Positions 26,806 to 38,645 are shown, counted from the first letter of the stretch. The stretch is DNA of 64,000 bases from Microbacterium sp. AG1240 (GCF_003635115.1 NZ_RBXJ01000001.1:1488001-1552000); one strand, 5' to 3'. Notes: a model not told the origin generated them from the letters alone. Numbers and translations: made by a program.

Positions 26806-26829
26806 GGTGGGGGCGCGGTGGCCCCCACC
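26806..26829 (-). terminator. Hairpin between acpP and fabF
   Basis: GGTGGGGGC/GCCCCCACC (26806-26814 with 26821-26829), a 9-bp GC stem with a 6-nt loop, starts 8 nt past the acpP stop on the minus strand. There is no T-tract, so it may act as a partial terminator or an RNA-stability element that sets ACP above FabF. Confidence 0.55.
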
Positions 26830-26836
26830 GCAGGTA

Positions 26837-27085
26837 CTACGCCTGGGCCGACGTGATGTAGGTGACGGCGTCGCCGACGGTCTTGAGGTTCTTGACCTCG
26901 TCGTCGGGGATGGTGACGCCGAACTTCTCCTCGGCGTTGACGACGATCGTCATCATCGAGATGGAGTCGATGTCGAGGTCGTCGGTGAACGACTTCTCCA
27001 GAGCCACCTCGTCGGCGGAAATACCGGTCTCGTCGGTGATGAGCTCTGCCAGCCCGGCGAGGACCTCGTCGTTGGTGAATGCCAT
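26837..27085 (-). CDS. acpP: Acyl carrier protein
   Basis: 82 residues, acidic. Carries growing acyl chains on 4'-phosphopantetheine. The modification Ser lies in DLDIDSISMM near residue 41 (DSI in place of the common DSL), followed by VVNAEEKFGVTIPDDEVKNLKTVGD. AGGAG is 5 nt before the ATG at 27085; the longer upstream frame is not conserved. TAGACT (27129-27134, minus strand) may be its own promoter. Confidence 0.97.
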   Translation of the reverse strand: MAFTNDEVLAGLAELITDETGISADEVALEKSFTDDLDIDSISMMTIVVNAEEKFGVTIPDDEVKNLKTVGDAVTYITSAQA

Positions 27086-27128
27086 GGTGTCTCCTGTTCT
27101 GAGGGTGTGGGCCCGAAGGGCCTTGATC

Positions 27129-27134
27129 AGTCTA
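27129..27134 (-). promoter_or_regulatory. Probable -10 element of acpP
   Basis: TAGACT on the minus strand, about 45 nt before the acpP ATG and 18 nt past the fabH stop. A separate promoter would let the abundant carrier protein be made in excess of the enzymes. Confidence 0.45.
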
Positions 27135-27152
27135 GAGTTCGCCGTGCCGCCC

Positions 27153-28154
27153 CTACGGGAGCACCACGACCTGCGCGCCGAAGACGAGCCCGGCTCCAAA
27201 CCCGATCTGCAGGGCGAGTCCGCCGCTGACTTCGGGGTGCTCCTGGAGCAAACGGTGCGTCGCGAGAGGGATCGAGGCGGCAGAAGTGTTGCCCGTCGTC
27301 TCGATGTCGCGCCCGATCACGACCGACTCGGGCAGCCCGAGCTGCTTGGCGAACTCGTCGATGATGCGCATGTTGGCCTGGTGGGGCACGAAAGCGGCGA
27401 GATCGGATGCTTCGATCCCGGTTCGCTCGAGGGCCTCGCGAGCGACCTTGACCATCTCCCAGACGGCCCAGCGGAACACGGTCGGACCTTCCTGACGGAG
27501 GGTGGGCCAGGGGGCGACGCCATCGCGGAAGTCGGTGAGCGTGTGGTTCATGCCCACGGCATCGGCCTTCGAGCCGTCGGAACCCCACACGGTCGGTCCG
27601 ATCCCGGGCGTGTCGCTGGGACCGATCACGGCCGCGCCCGCTCCGTCTCCGAGGAGGAACGAGATGCTGCGGTCGGCGGGATCGACGACGTCGCTCAGCT
27701 TCTCGGTGCCGACCACGAGAGCGTAGTGGGCGATACCGCCGCGGATGAGGGCATCTGCCTGCGCCACCGCGTAGGCGAAGCCCGCGCAGGCGGCGTTGAC
27801 GTCGTAGGCGGCCGCCGGGTTGGCGCCCACGCGGTCGGCGACGATCGCCGAGACCGACGGGGTCTGCTTCGGGTTGCTGATCGTGGCGACGATCACCGCG
27901 TCGATGTCGGATGCGGCGACTCCCGAACGCTCGATGGCCTCGGCACCCGCGATCGCGGCGAGGTCGATCGCCGTCGTCGTCTTCTCGGCACGGACGCGCG
28001 TGACGATGCCCGTGCGCTGACGGATCCACTCGTCGCTGGAATCGATGGGGCCCACGAGATCGTCGTTGGGGACGACCAGTTCGCCGCGTGCGGCACCGTA
28101 GGCGTAGATGCGGGTGTGGGCCACGCCCTGGGGCTGGCGGAGTACGGCGGTCAC
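27153..28154 (-). CDS. fabH: 3-oxoacyl-ACP synthase III (KAS III)
   Basis: 333 residues. Starts fatty acid synthesis by condensing acyl-CoA with malonyl-ACP. The Cys-His-Asn triad is visible: Cys in VNAACAGF, His in FVPHQANMRI and Asn in TTGNTSAAS, plus GDGAGAAV. In branched-chain actinobacteria it uses anteiso/iso primers, which would be expected here but cannot be read from sequence. The GTG start overlaps the fabD stop as GTGA. Confidence 0.97.
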   Translation of the reverse strand: MTAVLRQPQGVAHTRIYAYGAARGELVVPNDDLVGPIDSSDEWIRQRTGIVTRVRAEKTTTAIDLAAIAGAEAIERSGVAASDIDAVIVATISNPKQTPSVSAIVADRVGANPAAAYDVNAACAGFAYAVAQADALIRGGIAHYALVVGTEKLSDVVDPADRSISFLLGDGAGAAVIGPSDTPGIGPTVWGSDGSKADAVGMNHTLTDFRDGVAPWPTLRQEGPTVFRWAVWEMVKVAREALERTGIEASDLAAFVPHQANMRIIDEFAKQLGLPESVVIGRDIETTGNTSAASIPLATHRLLQEHPEVSGGLALQIGFGAGLVFGAQVVVLP

Positions 28155-29080
28155 GCGGTGACTTCTTCCAGGAGGGCCGCAGCAGCGACCAGATCATCGG
28201 GGGTCTTCACCGCGACGGCGGGGGTGCCTCGCAGGCCTCGCTTCGCAAGTCCGGTGAGCGTGCCCGCCGGGGCGAACTCGATCAGGCCGGTCGCGCCGTT
28301 CTCGGCGAAGGACGCCATGGTGCGGTCCCACCGCACGGGCGAGGCGACCTGGGCCACGAGCAGGTCGAGCGCCGCGCGTCCCGACGAGACGACCGAGCCG
28401 TCGGAGTTCGTCCAGAGGAGCGCCGAGGGGTCGGACGGCTCGATGTCAGCGGCGGCCGCACGCAGCACCTCGACGGCGGGCTCCATGAAGCGTGTGTGGA
28501 ACGCGCCCGCGACGGCGAGGGGGATCACCCGCGTGCCGGCGACCGGGGATGCTGCCAGTTCCGCGAGAGCCTCCGGAGTGCCGGCGGCGACGATCTGACC
28601 CGCCCCGTTGTAGTTCGCGGGCGTGAGGTCGAGTTCCGAGAGCCGAGAGAGCACAGCGGCTTCGTCGCCTCCGATCACGGCGCTCATACCGGTCTCGGTC
28701 AGGGCCGCAGCATCCGCCATCGCGCGTCCGCGCAGGCCCACGAGCCGCATGCCCTCGGCGGCGGAGATCACGTCGGCGGCGACGAGCGCGGCGATCTCGC
28801 CCACCGAGTGACCCGCGAATCCGGCCGCCGGCTGCGCGACGCGCGACTGCAGGGCCTCCCAGGAGATGAGGCTGGCCGCGACGATCAGCGGCTGGGCGAC
28901 ACGGGTGTCGCGAATGCGGTCGGCGTCCCATTCGGTGCCGGCGGCGATCAGATCGACCTCGGAGTGGTCGGAGAACGCCTCGACGCGCTCGCGCACTCCG
29001 TCGAGTTCGAGCCACGGGGCGAGGAAGCCGGGGGTCTGAGAACCCTGCCCGGGGAAGACGGCGATGATCACGGGATCCAT
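28151..29080 (-). CDS. fabD: Malonyl-CoA:ACP transacylase
   Basis: 309 residues. Loads malonyl groups onto ACP. FPGQGSQ at the N-terminus, nucleophile Ser in GHSVGE, and the catalytic His in GAFHTRFMEPA. First enzyme gene of the fab cluster; it begins about 100 nt after fasR, past a hairpin and an inverted repeat, and overlaps fabH by four bases. Confidence 0.96.
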   Translation of the reverse strand: MDPVIIAVFPGQGSQTPGFLAPWLELDGVRERVEAFSDHSEVDLIAAGTEWDADRIRDTRVAQPLIVAASLISWEALQSRVAQPAAGFAGHSVGEIAALVAADVISAAEGMRLVGLRGRAMADAAALTETGMSAVIGGDEAAVLSRLSELDLTPANYNGAGQIVAAGTPEALAELAASPVAGTRVIPLAVAGAFHTRFMEPAVEVLRAAAADIEPSDPSALLWTNSDGSVVSSGRAALDLLVAQVASPVRWDRTMASFAENGATGLIEFAPAGTLTGLAKRGLRGTPAVAVKTPDDLVAAAALLEEVTA

Positions 29081-29118
29081 CCTGTCAATATTCGTGGGGA
29101 GACATCTGTCGGAAGCGG

Positions 29119-29143
29119 GACAACAATGCCACGATCCGTTGTC
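29119..29143. promoter_or_regulatory. Inverted repeat upstream of fabD, possible FasR operator
   Basis: GACAAC (29119-29124) and GTTGTC (29138-29143) are inverted with a 13-nt spacer, about 40-60 nt before the fabD start. FasR-type regulators are known to bind ahead of fabD in other actinobacteria; assigning this site is inference from position and symmetry only. Confidence 0.35.
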
Positions 29144-29157
29144 GAGTGTCGATAAGA

Positions 29158-29178
29158 CGCGCGCCGTGTCGGCGCGCG
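29158..29178 (-). terminator. Hairpin after fasR
   Basis: GCGCGCCG/CGGCGCGC stem (29159-29166 with 29170-29177) with loop TGT, 4 nt past the fasR stop on the minus strand, then GTCTTATC. It should at least partly separate fasR from the fab genes. Confidence 0.55.
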
Positions 29179-29182
29179 GCGG

Positions 29183-30382
29183 TCAGGGGGCGTGGCGTCG
29201 AAGGGTCGACGGACGGCGACGCGTCGCGTCCGTACCGATCGAACCGAGGATGAGCGCTGTCTGCAAGATCAGGGCCTCGCGTGGTCCCGTCGCATCCCAC
29301 CCGATGACCTCCGAGACGCGCTTCAGTCGATAGCGCACGGTGTTGGGGTGAACGAACAGTTCGCGCGCGGTGGCTTCCAGCGATCGACCGTTGTCGAGAT
29401 AACTCCAGAGCGTCGCCACGAGGTCGGGGCTATGCGTATGGAGTGGACGGTAGATGCGCTCGACGAGGGTGTGCTTGGCGACGGCATCGCCCGCCAGCGC
29501 ACGCTCGGGCAGCAGGTCGTCGGCCTCGACCGGCCGCGGCGCGTGTCGCCACGCGCGGGCGACGGCGAAGCCGGCCAGTGCGGCGCGTGCGCTCTGACTG
29601 GCTTCCACGAGGGCGGGCACCGTCGGTCCGAGCACGAGGTGGCCGTCACCGAAGCCCGGTTCAAGACGGCGGGCGATCTCGTCGAAGGGCAGCTCGACGG
29701 TCGTCTCGTCGACGCGACCCGCGAGCTGGGCGCGCCCCACGACCAGAACGAGACGGGATCCCTGCACACCGATGAGAACGTCGACGCCCAGCTTGCGCGC
29801 GGTGCGGCGCACCTGGTCGACGTCGAGCTGCGGGGGAGTCGTGCCCACCAGCACAGCGACCTCGCCGTGACCGTGCCAGCCGAGCGCCGCGATGCGGCTG
29901 GGCAGCTCCTCGTCGGTCTCGCCCGTGAGGATCGAGTCGACGACCAACGCCTCGAGCCGGGCGTCCCAGAGCCCGCGCGCCTCGGCGGCACGGGCGTAGA
30001 CATCGGCGGCAGCGAAGGCCACATCGCGCGAATAGAGCAGGATCCCTTCGCGAAGCTGACCGCCCTTGCCCCGCACCCGTTCCTCGGTCACCTCGACCGT
30101 GACCCGGATGAGCTGCAGCGTCTGCTGAAGACTCACGCTTCGCAGTAGCTCGCGGGGAGCCGCCGCGAAGATGTCAGCCGCGACCCACGGCGTGGAGGTG
30201 GGGTCTTCGTACCAGGTGATGAACGAGGTGATGCCCGCCTGCGCGACGAGGCCGACGGCCGATCGTCGCGCAGGCGGCATCTCCGCGTACCAGGGCAGCG
30301 ATTCCTCGAGCCTGTTCAGAGTCGCCGTGGCCAGGTCGCCCGAGATCCGCTTCAGCCAGGCCAGGGTCTCGGTTTTGTCCAT
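29183..30382 (-). CDS. fasR: PucR/CdaR-type transcriptional regulator, FasR-like
   Basis: 399 residues. The central part is a GGDEF-like CdaR/PucR region (DVDQVRRTARKLGVDVLIGV), and the C-terminal HTH_30 domain reads SLEATARELFVHPNTVRYRLKRV. Position directly before fabD matches FasR, the activator or repressor of fatty acid synthase genes in Streptomyces and mycobacteria. GGAG 8-9 nt before ATG 30382 supports this start over GTG 30406. It follows aceE by about 30 nt, so it may be transcribed with it. Confidence 0.88.
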   Translation of the reverse strand: MDKTETLAWLKRISGDLATATLNRLEESLPWYAEMPPARRSAVGLVAQAGITSFITWYEDPTSTPWVAADIFAAAPRELLRSVSLQQTLQLIRVTVEVTEERVRGKGGQLREGILLYSRDVAFAAADVYARAAEARGLWDARLEALVVDSILTGETDEELPSRIAALGWHGHGEVAVLVGTTPPQLDVDQVRRTARKLGVDVLIGVQGSRLVLVVGRAQLAGRVDETTVELPFDEIARRLEPGFGDGHLVLGPTVPALVEASQSARAALAGFAVARAWRHAPRPVEADDLLPERALAGDAVAKHTLVERIYRPLHTHSPDLVATLWSYLDNGRSLEATARELFVHPNTVRYRLKRVSEVIGWDATGPREALILQTALILGSIGTDATRRRPSTLRRHAP

Positions 30383-30413
30383 CGGGACGACTCCGCCGCG
30401 CGTCACGAGTGGA

Positions 30414-33140
<2,727 letters not shown>

Positions 33141-33191
33141 AGAAGACCTTTCTTCGGCTGGCAGATCATGCCAGACACTCACCATGGCAAC

Positions 33192-33214
33192 GCGGATCGC
33201 TTTGTTCGATCCGC
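33192..33214 (-). promoter_or_regulatory. Hairpin/operator in the aceE leader
   Basis: A perfect 8-bp inverted repeat GCGGATCG/CGATCCGC with a 7-nt loop, about 52-74 nt before the aceE GTG. It lies just downstream of the putative -10 TAGGCT (33232-33237, minus strand), within the first part of an 85-nt leader. It could be an operator or an RNA element. Confidence 0.45.
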
Positions 33215-33231
33215 ACAACGCACCATCGACC

Positions 33232-33237
33232 AGCCTA
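33232..33237 (-). promoter_or_regulatory. Probable -10 element of aceE
   Basis: TAGGCT on the minus strand, in the gap between the ABC gene stop and aceE. It predicts a transcript start near 33225 and an untranslated leader of about 85 nt. Confidence 0.45.
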
Positions 33238-33258
33238 GCGAGTCGCGAAGCATCCGGA

Positions 33259-33951
33259 TCATCGCAGCAGGTGTGCCGCCTCGACGAGTCGTCCGTCCAC
33301 GATGTTCTTCACGTCGTGCATGCGGGGCAGATGCACGAGATCGTGGGTCACGAGAAGGGTCGAGGTGTTCGTCTCCCCGCTGAGCCTCAGGATGAGTTCG
33401 ATGATCTCGGCTCCGCGCTCCTGGTCGAGGGCGCTGGTCGGTTCGTCGACCAGCAGTACACGCGGATCGTTCATCAGGGCGCGCGCGATGTTGACCCGCT
33501 GACGCTGGCCTCCCGACATCTGGTGAGGACGCTTGTCGGCGTGGGAGGGCAGCCCCACGGCCTCGAGCAGGGCGCCGGCCTTCGTGCGCGCGGCGCTGCG
33601 GCTCCTGCGACCACGGCCGCGGAGTTCGTGCATGACGACGAGCTGCTCGCGCGCCGTGAGAGAGGGGATCAGGTTGGACTGCTGGAAGACGATTCCGATC
33701 TTCTCGCGCCGCAGGGCCGTCGCTTCACTAGGGCTGAGGGCCGTCGCATCGACGTCGTCGATGAGGACCAGACCCGAATCGGGGCGGATGAGCGTCGCGG
33801 CGATGGCCAAGAGGCTGGACTTTCCCGATCCGCTCGGTCCGGTGATGCCGGTCACGGTGCCGGGACGTGCCGAGAGAGTGACGTGGTCGACCGCGGTGAT
33901 GCGGGAATCGCCGTCGGGGAAGGTGAGGGTGACGTCGTCGAGTCGGATCAT
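33259..33951 (-). CDS. ABC transporter ATP-binding protein (LolD/MacB type)
   Basis: 230 residues. Walker [11 protein letters not shown]-loop [11 protein letters not shown], signature [15 protein letters not shown], Walker [13 protein letters not shown] and H-loop VTHD are all intact. The sequence type pairs with FtsX-like permeases. The ATG at 33951 overlaps the permease stop (ATGA), so the pair forms one exporter unit. The substrate could be a lipid, peptide or drug. Confidence 0.94.
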   Translation of the reverse strand: MIRLDDVTLTFPDGDSRITAVDHVTLSARPGTVTGITGPSGSGKSSLLAIAATLIRPDSGLVLIDDVDATALSPSEATALRREKIGIVFQQSNLIPSLTAREQLVVMHELRGRGRRSRSAARTKAGALLEAVGLPSHADKRPHQMSGGQRQRVNIARALMNDPRVLLVDEPTSALDQERGAEIIELILRLSGETNTSTLLVTHDLVHLPRMHDVKNIVDGRLVEAAHLLR

Positions 33952-35015
33952 CGGTTGCTCCCGAGTGCGGTGAGGGGGTCGGCGGAGGTGACGGATCGCA
34001 GGGCGAACGCCGCCCCGGCGAGACCGAGGGCGATCATGATCGCGCCCGGAACGATGGTGGTGAGAGGGCTGAGCAGAAACGGCAGGGCGGAACCCGCCAG
34101 GCCGCCCAGGACGGCGACGAGGGCGAGTCCGACACCGATCCCGATGACGAGCACCATGAGCGCCTGCCCGAGGGCGTCGCGGATGAGAGACGCGGTGCTC
34201 GCGCCGAGTGCCTTGAGGACGGCGATGTCGCTTTTGCGTTGCATCGTCCACACGGTGAAGAACGCGCCGATCACGAGCCCCGAGATGCCGAACAGCAGTG
34301 CGACCATCAGCAGCAGGGATCCGATCTCCGAGCGGAACGACGCCAGCGCTGTCAGCGACTGCAGCGGCGTCGTCGACACCGTTGCGGTGGCCGCATCAGC
34401 CGCTGCCCAGTCGGGATTGCCGGTGACGGCCATCACCGTGGCGTATGCGCCGGGGTTGCCGGTGACCGCCGACAACGCCTGCCAATCGTGGAGCGTCATC
34501 TGCACCACCGGGGTGTGGCTGTACCAGAGGTCGGCGACGACCGACTTCACGGTGTACGACGTCCCCGCGATCGTGAGGGCGTCGCCCGCGGAGACGTCGA
34601 GCGCCTCGGCGACCGTCTTCGAGACGACGACGGAGCCGTCGCCCCCGACCTGGGCACCGTCGATACCCGCTTGCACACCCAACACGGCGACGGCGGTGCG
34701 CGCATCGCCGGCCTCGGCACGGGTCTGGCTCACACCGATCGGCGCGACCTTGTCGACACCGGGGGTCGCCGACCACTCGTCGACGGTGCGGGAGCTGATG
34801 ACGGAGTCGGCGAAGGTCGGCTGCGCGTCACCCGACGGCTCGGCGAAGACGATCCGGTCGCCCGGAAGCGCCAGAACCGCGGAGATGTTCTGAGTGGCGA
34901 GGCCTCCCGTGAGGCCGCTGAGGAATCCGACGAGCACAGTGATCAGAGCGGCCACCGAACCTATGAGGATGAACCGTCCGCGAGCGAAACGGAGGTCGCG
35001 AAGAGCGACGAACAT
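33948..35015 (-). CDS. FtsX-like ABC transporter permease
   Basis: 355 residues. One N-terminal membrane segment (FILIGSVAALITVLVGFLSGL), an extracytoplasmic MacB-like domain of about 190 residues, then three C-terminal segments with the FtsX pattern (RKSDIAVLKALGASTASLIRDALGQAL). AGGACCCCC before ATG 35015 supplies the ribosome-binding site; the longer frame is not conserved. Divergent from a two-component system at 35189, which may control this exporter. Confidence 0.93.
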   Translation of the reverse strand: MFVALRDLRFARGRFILIGSVAALITVLVGFLSGLTGGLATQNISAVLALPGDRIVFAEPSGDAQPTFADSVISSRTVDEWSATPGVDKVAPIGVSQTRAEAGDARTAVAVLGVQAGIDGAQVGGDGSVVVSKTVAEALDVSAGDALTIAGTSYTVKSVVADLWYSHTPVVQMTLHDWQALSAVTGNPGAYATVMAVTGNPDWAAADAATATVSTTPLQSLTALASFRSEIGSLLLMVALLFGISGLVIGAFFTVWTMQRKSDIAVLKALGASTASLIRDALGQALMVLVIGIGVGLALVAVLGGLAGSALPFLLSPLTTIVPGAIMIALGLAGAAFALRSVTSADPLTALGSNR

Positions 35016-35188
35016 GGGGGTCCTTTCCTGCCGAACACGATGTGAGGGTGCGGCGACGCAGTCCACTCTCGCCACTCGTGGCCCCGGCGACATCGCCCGC
35101 GGGCACAGCCTCGTCGGGCCGAAAAGCCGTCTTGCGGATCGTCCTTTCGAAGGATGCGGGGAACACCCCGCTGCGTAGGATTTCGACC

Positions 35189-36373
35189 ATGGCCCACACC
35201 GCGCTGACCCCTGTCTTCGTGGGCTTGCGCGTCGGACTGCACGTCGTCTTCGGCGCCCTGACCGTGCTCGTCATGGCGCGGGCGGTGCTGACGCGCGCCG
35301 ACGCCGAGGCAGCGATCATCGGCCTCGCCCTGTTGCTGCTGGCGACGTACGCGCTCGGGGCGTCGATCGCTCGGCGGGCACGTCGCCGCCGAATGGGCGG
35401 CGCGATCTGGCTGGGGCTTCTCTCCGTCGAGTGGATCGCGCTTCTCTGGCTGACGCCGGAGGCGTCGTACCTCGTCTTTCCGCTGTTCTTCCTCTATCTG
35501 CATCTCCTCGGCAGGTGGTGGGGCGCCGCCGCCATCGTCATCGCGACGGCGATCGCGATCTGCGCGCTCGGTCTCCACGGCGGATGGAGTGTCGGCGGGG
35601 TCGTGGGGCCCATCGTGGGCGCGGCCGTCGCCCTGTTGATCGGGCTGGGTTACCAGGCTCTGGCCCGAGAGGCCGAGCAGCGAGATGCGCTCATGCACGA
35701 GCTCCTCGCCACGCGCGATCAGCTCGCCGCCACCGAGCACGAGTCGGGCGTTCTCGCCGAAAGAGCCCGGCTCGCCCGGGAGATCCATGACACGGTGGCC
35801 CAGGGCCTGTCCAGCATCCAGATGCTTCTCCATGCCGCAGAGCGCGCCGATCCGTCACGACCCGGAATCGAACACATCCGTCTCGCGCGGGAGACTGCCG
35901 CCGACAATCTCGCCGAAGCACGCAGGTTCATTCGTGAACTCACCCCGCCCGACCTCGAAGACAGGGGCTTGGGCGGGGCACTGCGCCGCCTCGCCCGCAC
36001 GCAGTGGGCCGTCGAAGGACTGACGGTCGACGTGCGGGTGGCCGACAGCGTGTCGGTGCCGATGCACGTGCAGACAGCCCTCCTGCGGGTGGCGCAGGGC
36101 GCCGTCGCGAATGCGATCCAGCATGCGCAGGCCCACCACGCCACCATCACCCTCACCACCGATCGCGAGCGGTTGCGCTTCACGATCGAAGACGACGGCA
36201 CGGGCTTCGATCCCGAATCAGCGGCCAGCGCCTCGCGGAGTCGCTCGGACTCGTTCGGTCTGCGCGCGACCCGCGAGCGCATCGACCAGCTCGGCGGCAC
36301 CCTGTCGATCGACTCCACGCCCGACCGGGGCACGACCCTCGCCGTCGATCTCGTTCTGGAGGGAGCCGCGTGA
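35189..36373 (+). CDS. Sensor histidine kinase (NarL/DesK type)
   Basis: 394 residues. About five membrane segments fill residues 1-160, with little extracellular sequence. A HisKA_3 domain follows with phospho-acceptor His 200 in LAREIHDTVAQGLSSIQ. The HATPase domain has NAIQHAQA (N box), EDDGTGFD (G1) and FGLRATRERIDQLGG (G2). The stop overlaps the GTG of the regulator gene. Likely senses a membrane stress and may control the divergent ABC exporter; that link is positional only. Confidence 0.94.
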   Translation: MAHTALTPVFVGLRVGLHVVFGALTVLVMARAVLTRADAEAAIIGLALLLLATYALGASIARRARRRRMGGAIWLGLLSVEWIALLWLTPEASYLVFPLFFLYLHLLGRWWGAAAIVIATAIAICALGLHGGWSVGGVVGPIVGAAVALLIGLGYQALAREAEQRDALMHELLATRDQLAATEHESGVLAERARLAREIHDTVAQGLSSIQMLLHAAERADPSRPGIEHIRLARETAADNLAEARRFIRELTPPDLEDRGLGGALRRLARTQWAVEGLTVDVRVADSVSVPMHVQTALLRVAQGAVANAIQHAQAHHATITLTTDRERLRFTIEDDGTGFDPESAASASRSRSDSFGLRATRERIDQLGGTLSIDSTPDRGTTLAVDLVLEGAA

Positions 36374-36996
36374 TCCGGCTCGTGATCGCCGACGACCATC
36401 CGATCGTGCGGGCGGGAATGGCCGCTCTGTTCGATCTGGAGGAGGATCTCGTGATCGTCGGCCAGGCCGCGACGCCCGACGATGCCGTCGCCCTTGCCGA
36501 GTCCATGAACCCCGACGTCGTGCTGATGGATCTGCAGTTCGGATCGGGTGCAGCGGGCTCGGGCGCCGAGGCCACGCGCCGCATCCGTGCCCTCGACGCC
36601 GCACCGTACGTGCTCGTTCTGACCAATGACGACTCGGACGCCGACATCCTCGGCGCCGTGGAGGCGGGAGCGAGCGGTTATCTCCTCAAGGATGCCCCGC
36701 CTCACGAGCTCATCGGCGCCGTGCGTGCCGCAGCGGCGGGGGAGAGCGCGCTGGCGCCCGTGATCGCCTCGCGTCTGCTCGACCGGATGCGTGCGCCGCA
36801 GGCAAGCCTGAGTTCGCGGGAGATCGAGGTGCTGGAGCTCGTCGCCTCCGGCCTCTCCAACACCGAGGTGGCCTCGGCGATCTTCGTGAGCGAGACGACC
36901 GTGAAGTCGCACCTGGCCCACATCTTCACCAAACTCGGGGTCGCGTCGCGAACCGCGGCGATCTCCACAGCTCGGCAACGCGGCATCCTTCGTTGA
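36370..36996 (+). CDS. LuxR/NarL-family response regulator
   Basis: 208 residues. Receiver domain with the acidic pair ADDH, phospho-acceptor Asp 54 in VLMDLQFG and Lys in YLLKDA. The C-terminal LuxR HTH reads LSSREIEVLELVASGLSNTEVASAIFVSETTVKSHLAHIFTKL-like in order. The GTG start overlaps the kinase stop, giving an obligate pair. Confidence 0.95.
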   Translation: MIRLVIADDHPIVRAGMAALFDLEEDLVIVGQAATPDDAVALAESMNPDVVLMDLQFGSGAAGSGAEATRRIRALDAAPYVLVLTNDDSDADILGAVEAGASGYLLKDAPPHELIGAVRAAAAGESALAPVIASRLLDRMRAPQASLSSREIEVLELVASGLSNTEVASAIFVSETTVKSHLAHIFTKLGVASRTAAISTARQRGILR

Positions 36997-37016
36997 CGCT
37001 GAAGGCGCCGACCGCG

Positions 37017-37862
37017 TTACGCGCCGAGGATGGGCTTGCCTCCGGTGACCGGCAGCACGGCGCCCGAGATGTAGCTGCCCTCGTCCGAGCCGAGCAGCAC
37101 GTAGGCAGCGGCGAGCTCGGCGGGCTGACCCGGGCGGCCGAGCGGGGTGTCGCCCCCGAAGGACTCCACCACCTCCGCGGGCATCGTCGAGGGGATCAGC
37201 GGCGTCCAGATCGGACCGGGTGCCACGGCGTTGACGCGGATGCCGCGCTCGCCCAGCATCTGCGCCAGCGAAGCCGTCATGCTCGCCATCCCCGCCTTCG
37301 TCATCGCATAGGGGAGGAGCTGCGGAGTGGGGGAGTCTGACTGGATCGAGGAGGTGGCGATGATCGCCGATCCTGCTTTCAGCAAGGGGACCGCGGCCTT
37401 GGCGAGGTGGAAATACGCGCTGAGGTTCGTGGCGAGCGTGAAGTCCCACTCCTCGTCGGGGATGTCGGTGATGTCGTCGCGGTACATCTGGAACGCCGCA
37501 TTGCTGATGAGGATGTCGAGCCCGCCCAGCTGCTCGGCCGTCTCGGCGACGACCCGCCGGCAGGTCGCCGGATCGGAGAGATCCCCGGGCAGGAGGATCG
37601 CGCGTCGCCCCGCCTCTTCGACCCAGCGCGCGGTGTCGCGCGCGTCTTCGTGCTCGGAGAGGTACGCGACCGCGACATCCGCTCCCTCGCGCGCGTAAGC
37701 GATCGCCACCGCCTTGCCGATTCCGCTGTCCGCTCCCGTGATGAGGGCGATCTTTCCTTGCAGGCGGCCTGATCCGACGTAGCTCTGCTCACCGTGGTCG
37801 GCGAGCGGCTCGAGCTGCGCCTCCGTGCCGGGGACGTTCTGTTGCTGCGCTGGCTGGCTCAT
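37017..37862 (-). CDS. SDR-family oxidoreductase (general-stress type)
   Basis: 281 residues. An N-terminal extension of about 45 residues (Gln/Pro-rich) precedes the Rossmann fold TGADSGIGKAVAIAYA. NNAG is replaced by ISNAAF, and the active site is S...YAMTK (Tyr, Lys). C-terminal ISGAVLPVTGGKP is typical. This length and extension match the YghA/Gsp39-like stress-linked SDR group. AAGGAG 8 nt before ATG 37862 fixes the start. Substrate unknown. Confidence 0.92.
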   Translation of the reverse strand: MSQPAQQQNVPGTEAQLEPLADHGEQSYVGSGRLQGKIALITGADSGIGKAVAIAYAREGADVAVAYLSEHEDARDTARWVEEAGRRAILLPGDLSDPATCRRVVAETAEQLGGLDILISNAAFQMYRDDITDIPDEEWDFTLATNLSAYFHLAKAAVPLLKAGSAIIATSSIQSDSPTPQLLPYAMTKAGMASMTASLAQMLGERGIRVNAVAPGPIWTPLIPSTMPAEVVESFGGDTPLGRPGQPAELAAAYVLLGSDEGSYISGAVLPVTGGKPILGA

Positions 37863-38006
37863 GAGTCGATCTCCTTCGGCGTATGGCGAGGGCGATGCCG
37901 GAGCGGCCATGCCCGAGTGGGCCACGTTACGGAGGCGGCGCGGGGGTCGCCCCGGGGGTGTTCCTCGTCGGTCGGATGAGGTATCCGATCGCTCATTGGT
38001 CGCGGC

Positions 38007-38041
38007 GTGTCCCCCATATGGGGGACACCGTGACCTAGAGT
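38007..38041 (+). promoter_or_regulatory. Palindrome-promoter module (copy 1)
   Basis: A perfect 22-bp palindrome GTGTCCCCCAT/ATGGGGGACAC (38007-38028) is followed by TAGAGT at 38036-38041. The spacing from the core TGTCCCCC-N4-GGGGGACA to the -10-like hexamer is 8 nt, so the palindrome sits over the -35 position. A near-identical module with the same spacing occurs at 52463-52496. Confidence 0.6.
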
Positions 38042-38159
38042 GGCAACAGTTCGGGCGTCGAAAAGGGGCACTGGATCGGGTGGTGCCGCACGACCGCGGG
38101 GCTCCGTAAGACCACGTGTCGTCGAGCACCCCGCCGACTCCACGTTCGATTGGACGCGG

Positions 38160-38606
38160 ATGTCGACACCGTACCGAGGCACTCCACCCACCGCCCGCGG
38201 CGCGGGCGCTGAGCAACAGGCCCCCCGTGCGCAACGGGCTTCCGATGGCGACGATCCCTGCGGCGCAGCATCCGTTGCGCACCGGGACGGCGAATCGCCC
38301 GGTCCTCTCAGCACGGGGTTCGCGGTGGGCGCCGACGCTCAGCAGATTAAACGGGCCGTCGCACGCGCCGCCTCCGACGCCGCCGCGCGGCAGCGGGTCT
38401 TGCGCACCGTTCAGACGCAGGCGATACGTGCCCTCCTCGAGATCCACCCCGTGCACCCGGTTCGGCACATCGCCGAGGCGCTGGGGATGAGCAAGAACGC
38501 GGTCGCGCGCGAACTGCAGACGCTGGCCGACGTTCCCGATCCGATCGAGCCGTGCACCAGCACCGAGGCCGTGCGAGAAGTATGGGCGACGAGAGGCACG
38601 GCCTAG
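38160..38606 (+). CDS. Putative HTH-containing protein
   Basis: 148 residues. The first 65 residues are low-complexity. The C-terminal part, RQRVLRTVQTQAIRALLEIHPVHPVRHIAEALGMSKNAVARELQTL, has a convincing helix-turn-helix (IAEALGMSKNAVARELQ). The frame is open to 38040; ATG 38160 has GGA 5 nt upstream but the start is uncertain. No family named. It lies about 120 nt after the palindromic promoter module, so it may be autoregulated or part of that regulon. Confidence 0.6.
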   Translation: MSTPYRGTPPTARGAGAEQQAPRAQRASDGDDPCGAASVAHRDGESPGPLSTGFAVGADAQQIKRAVARAASDAAARQRVLRTVQTQAIRALLEIHPVHPVRHIAEALGMSKNAVARELQTLADVPDPIEPCTSTEAVREVWATRGTA

Positions 38607-38645
38607 GCAGCGAGCGCACCGAACTGGTCACGGTCGGAGGCAGGC

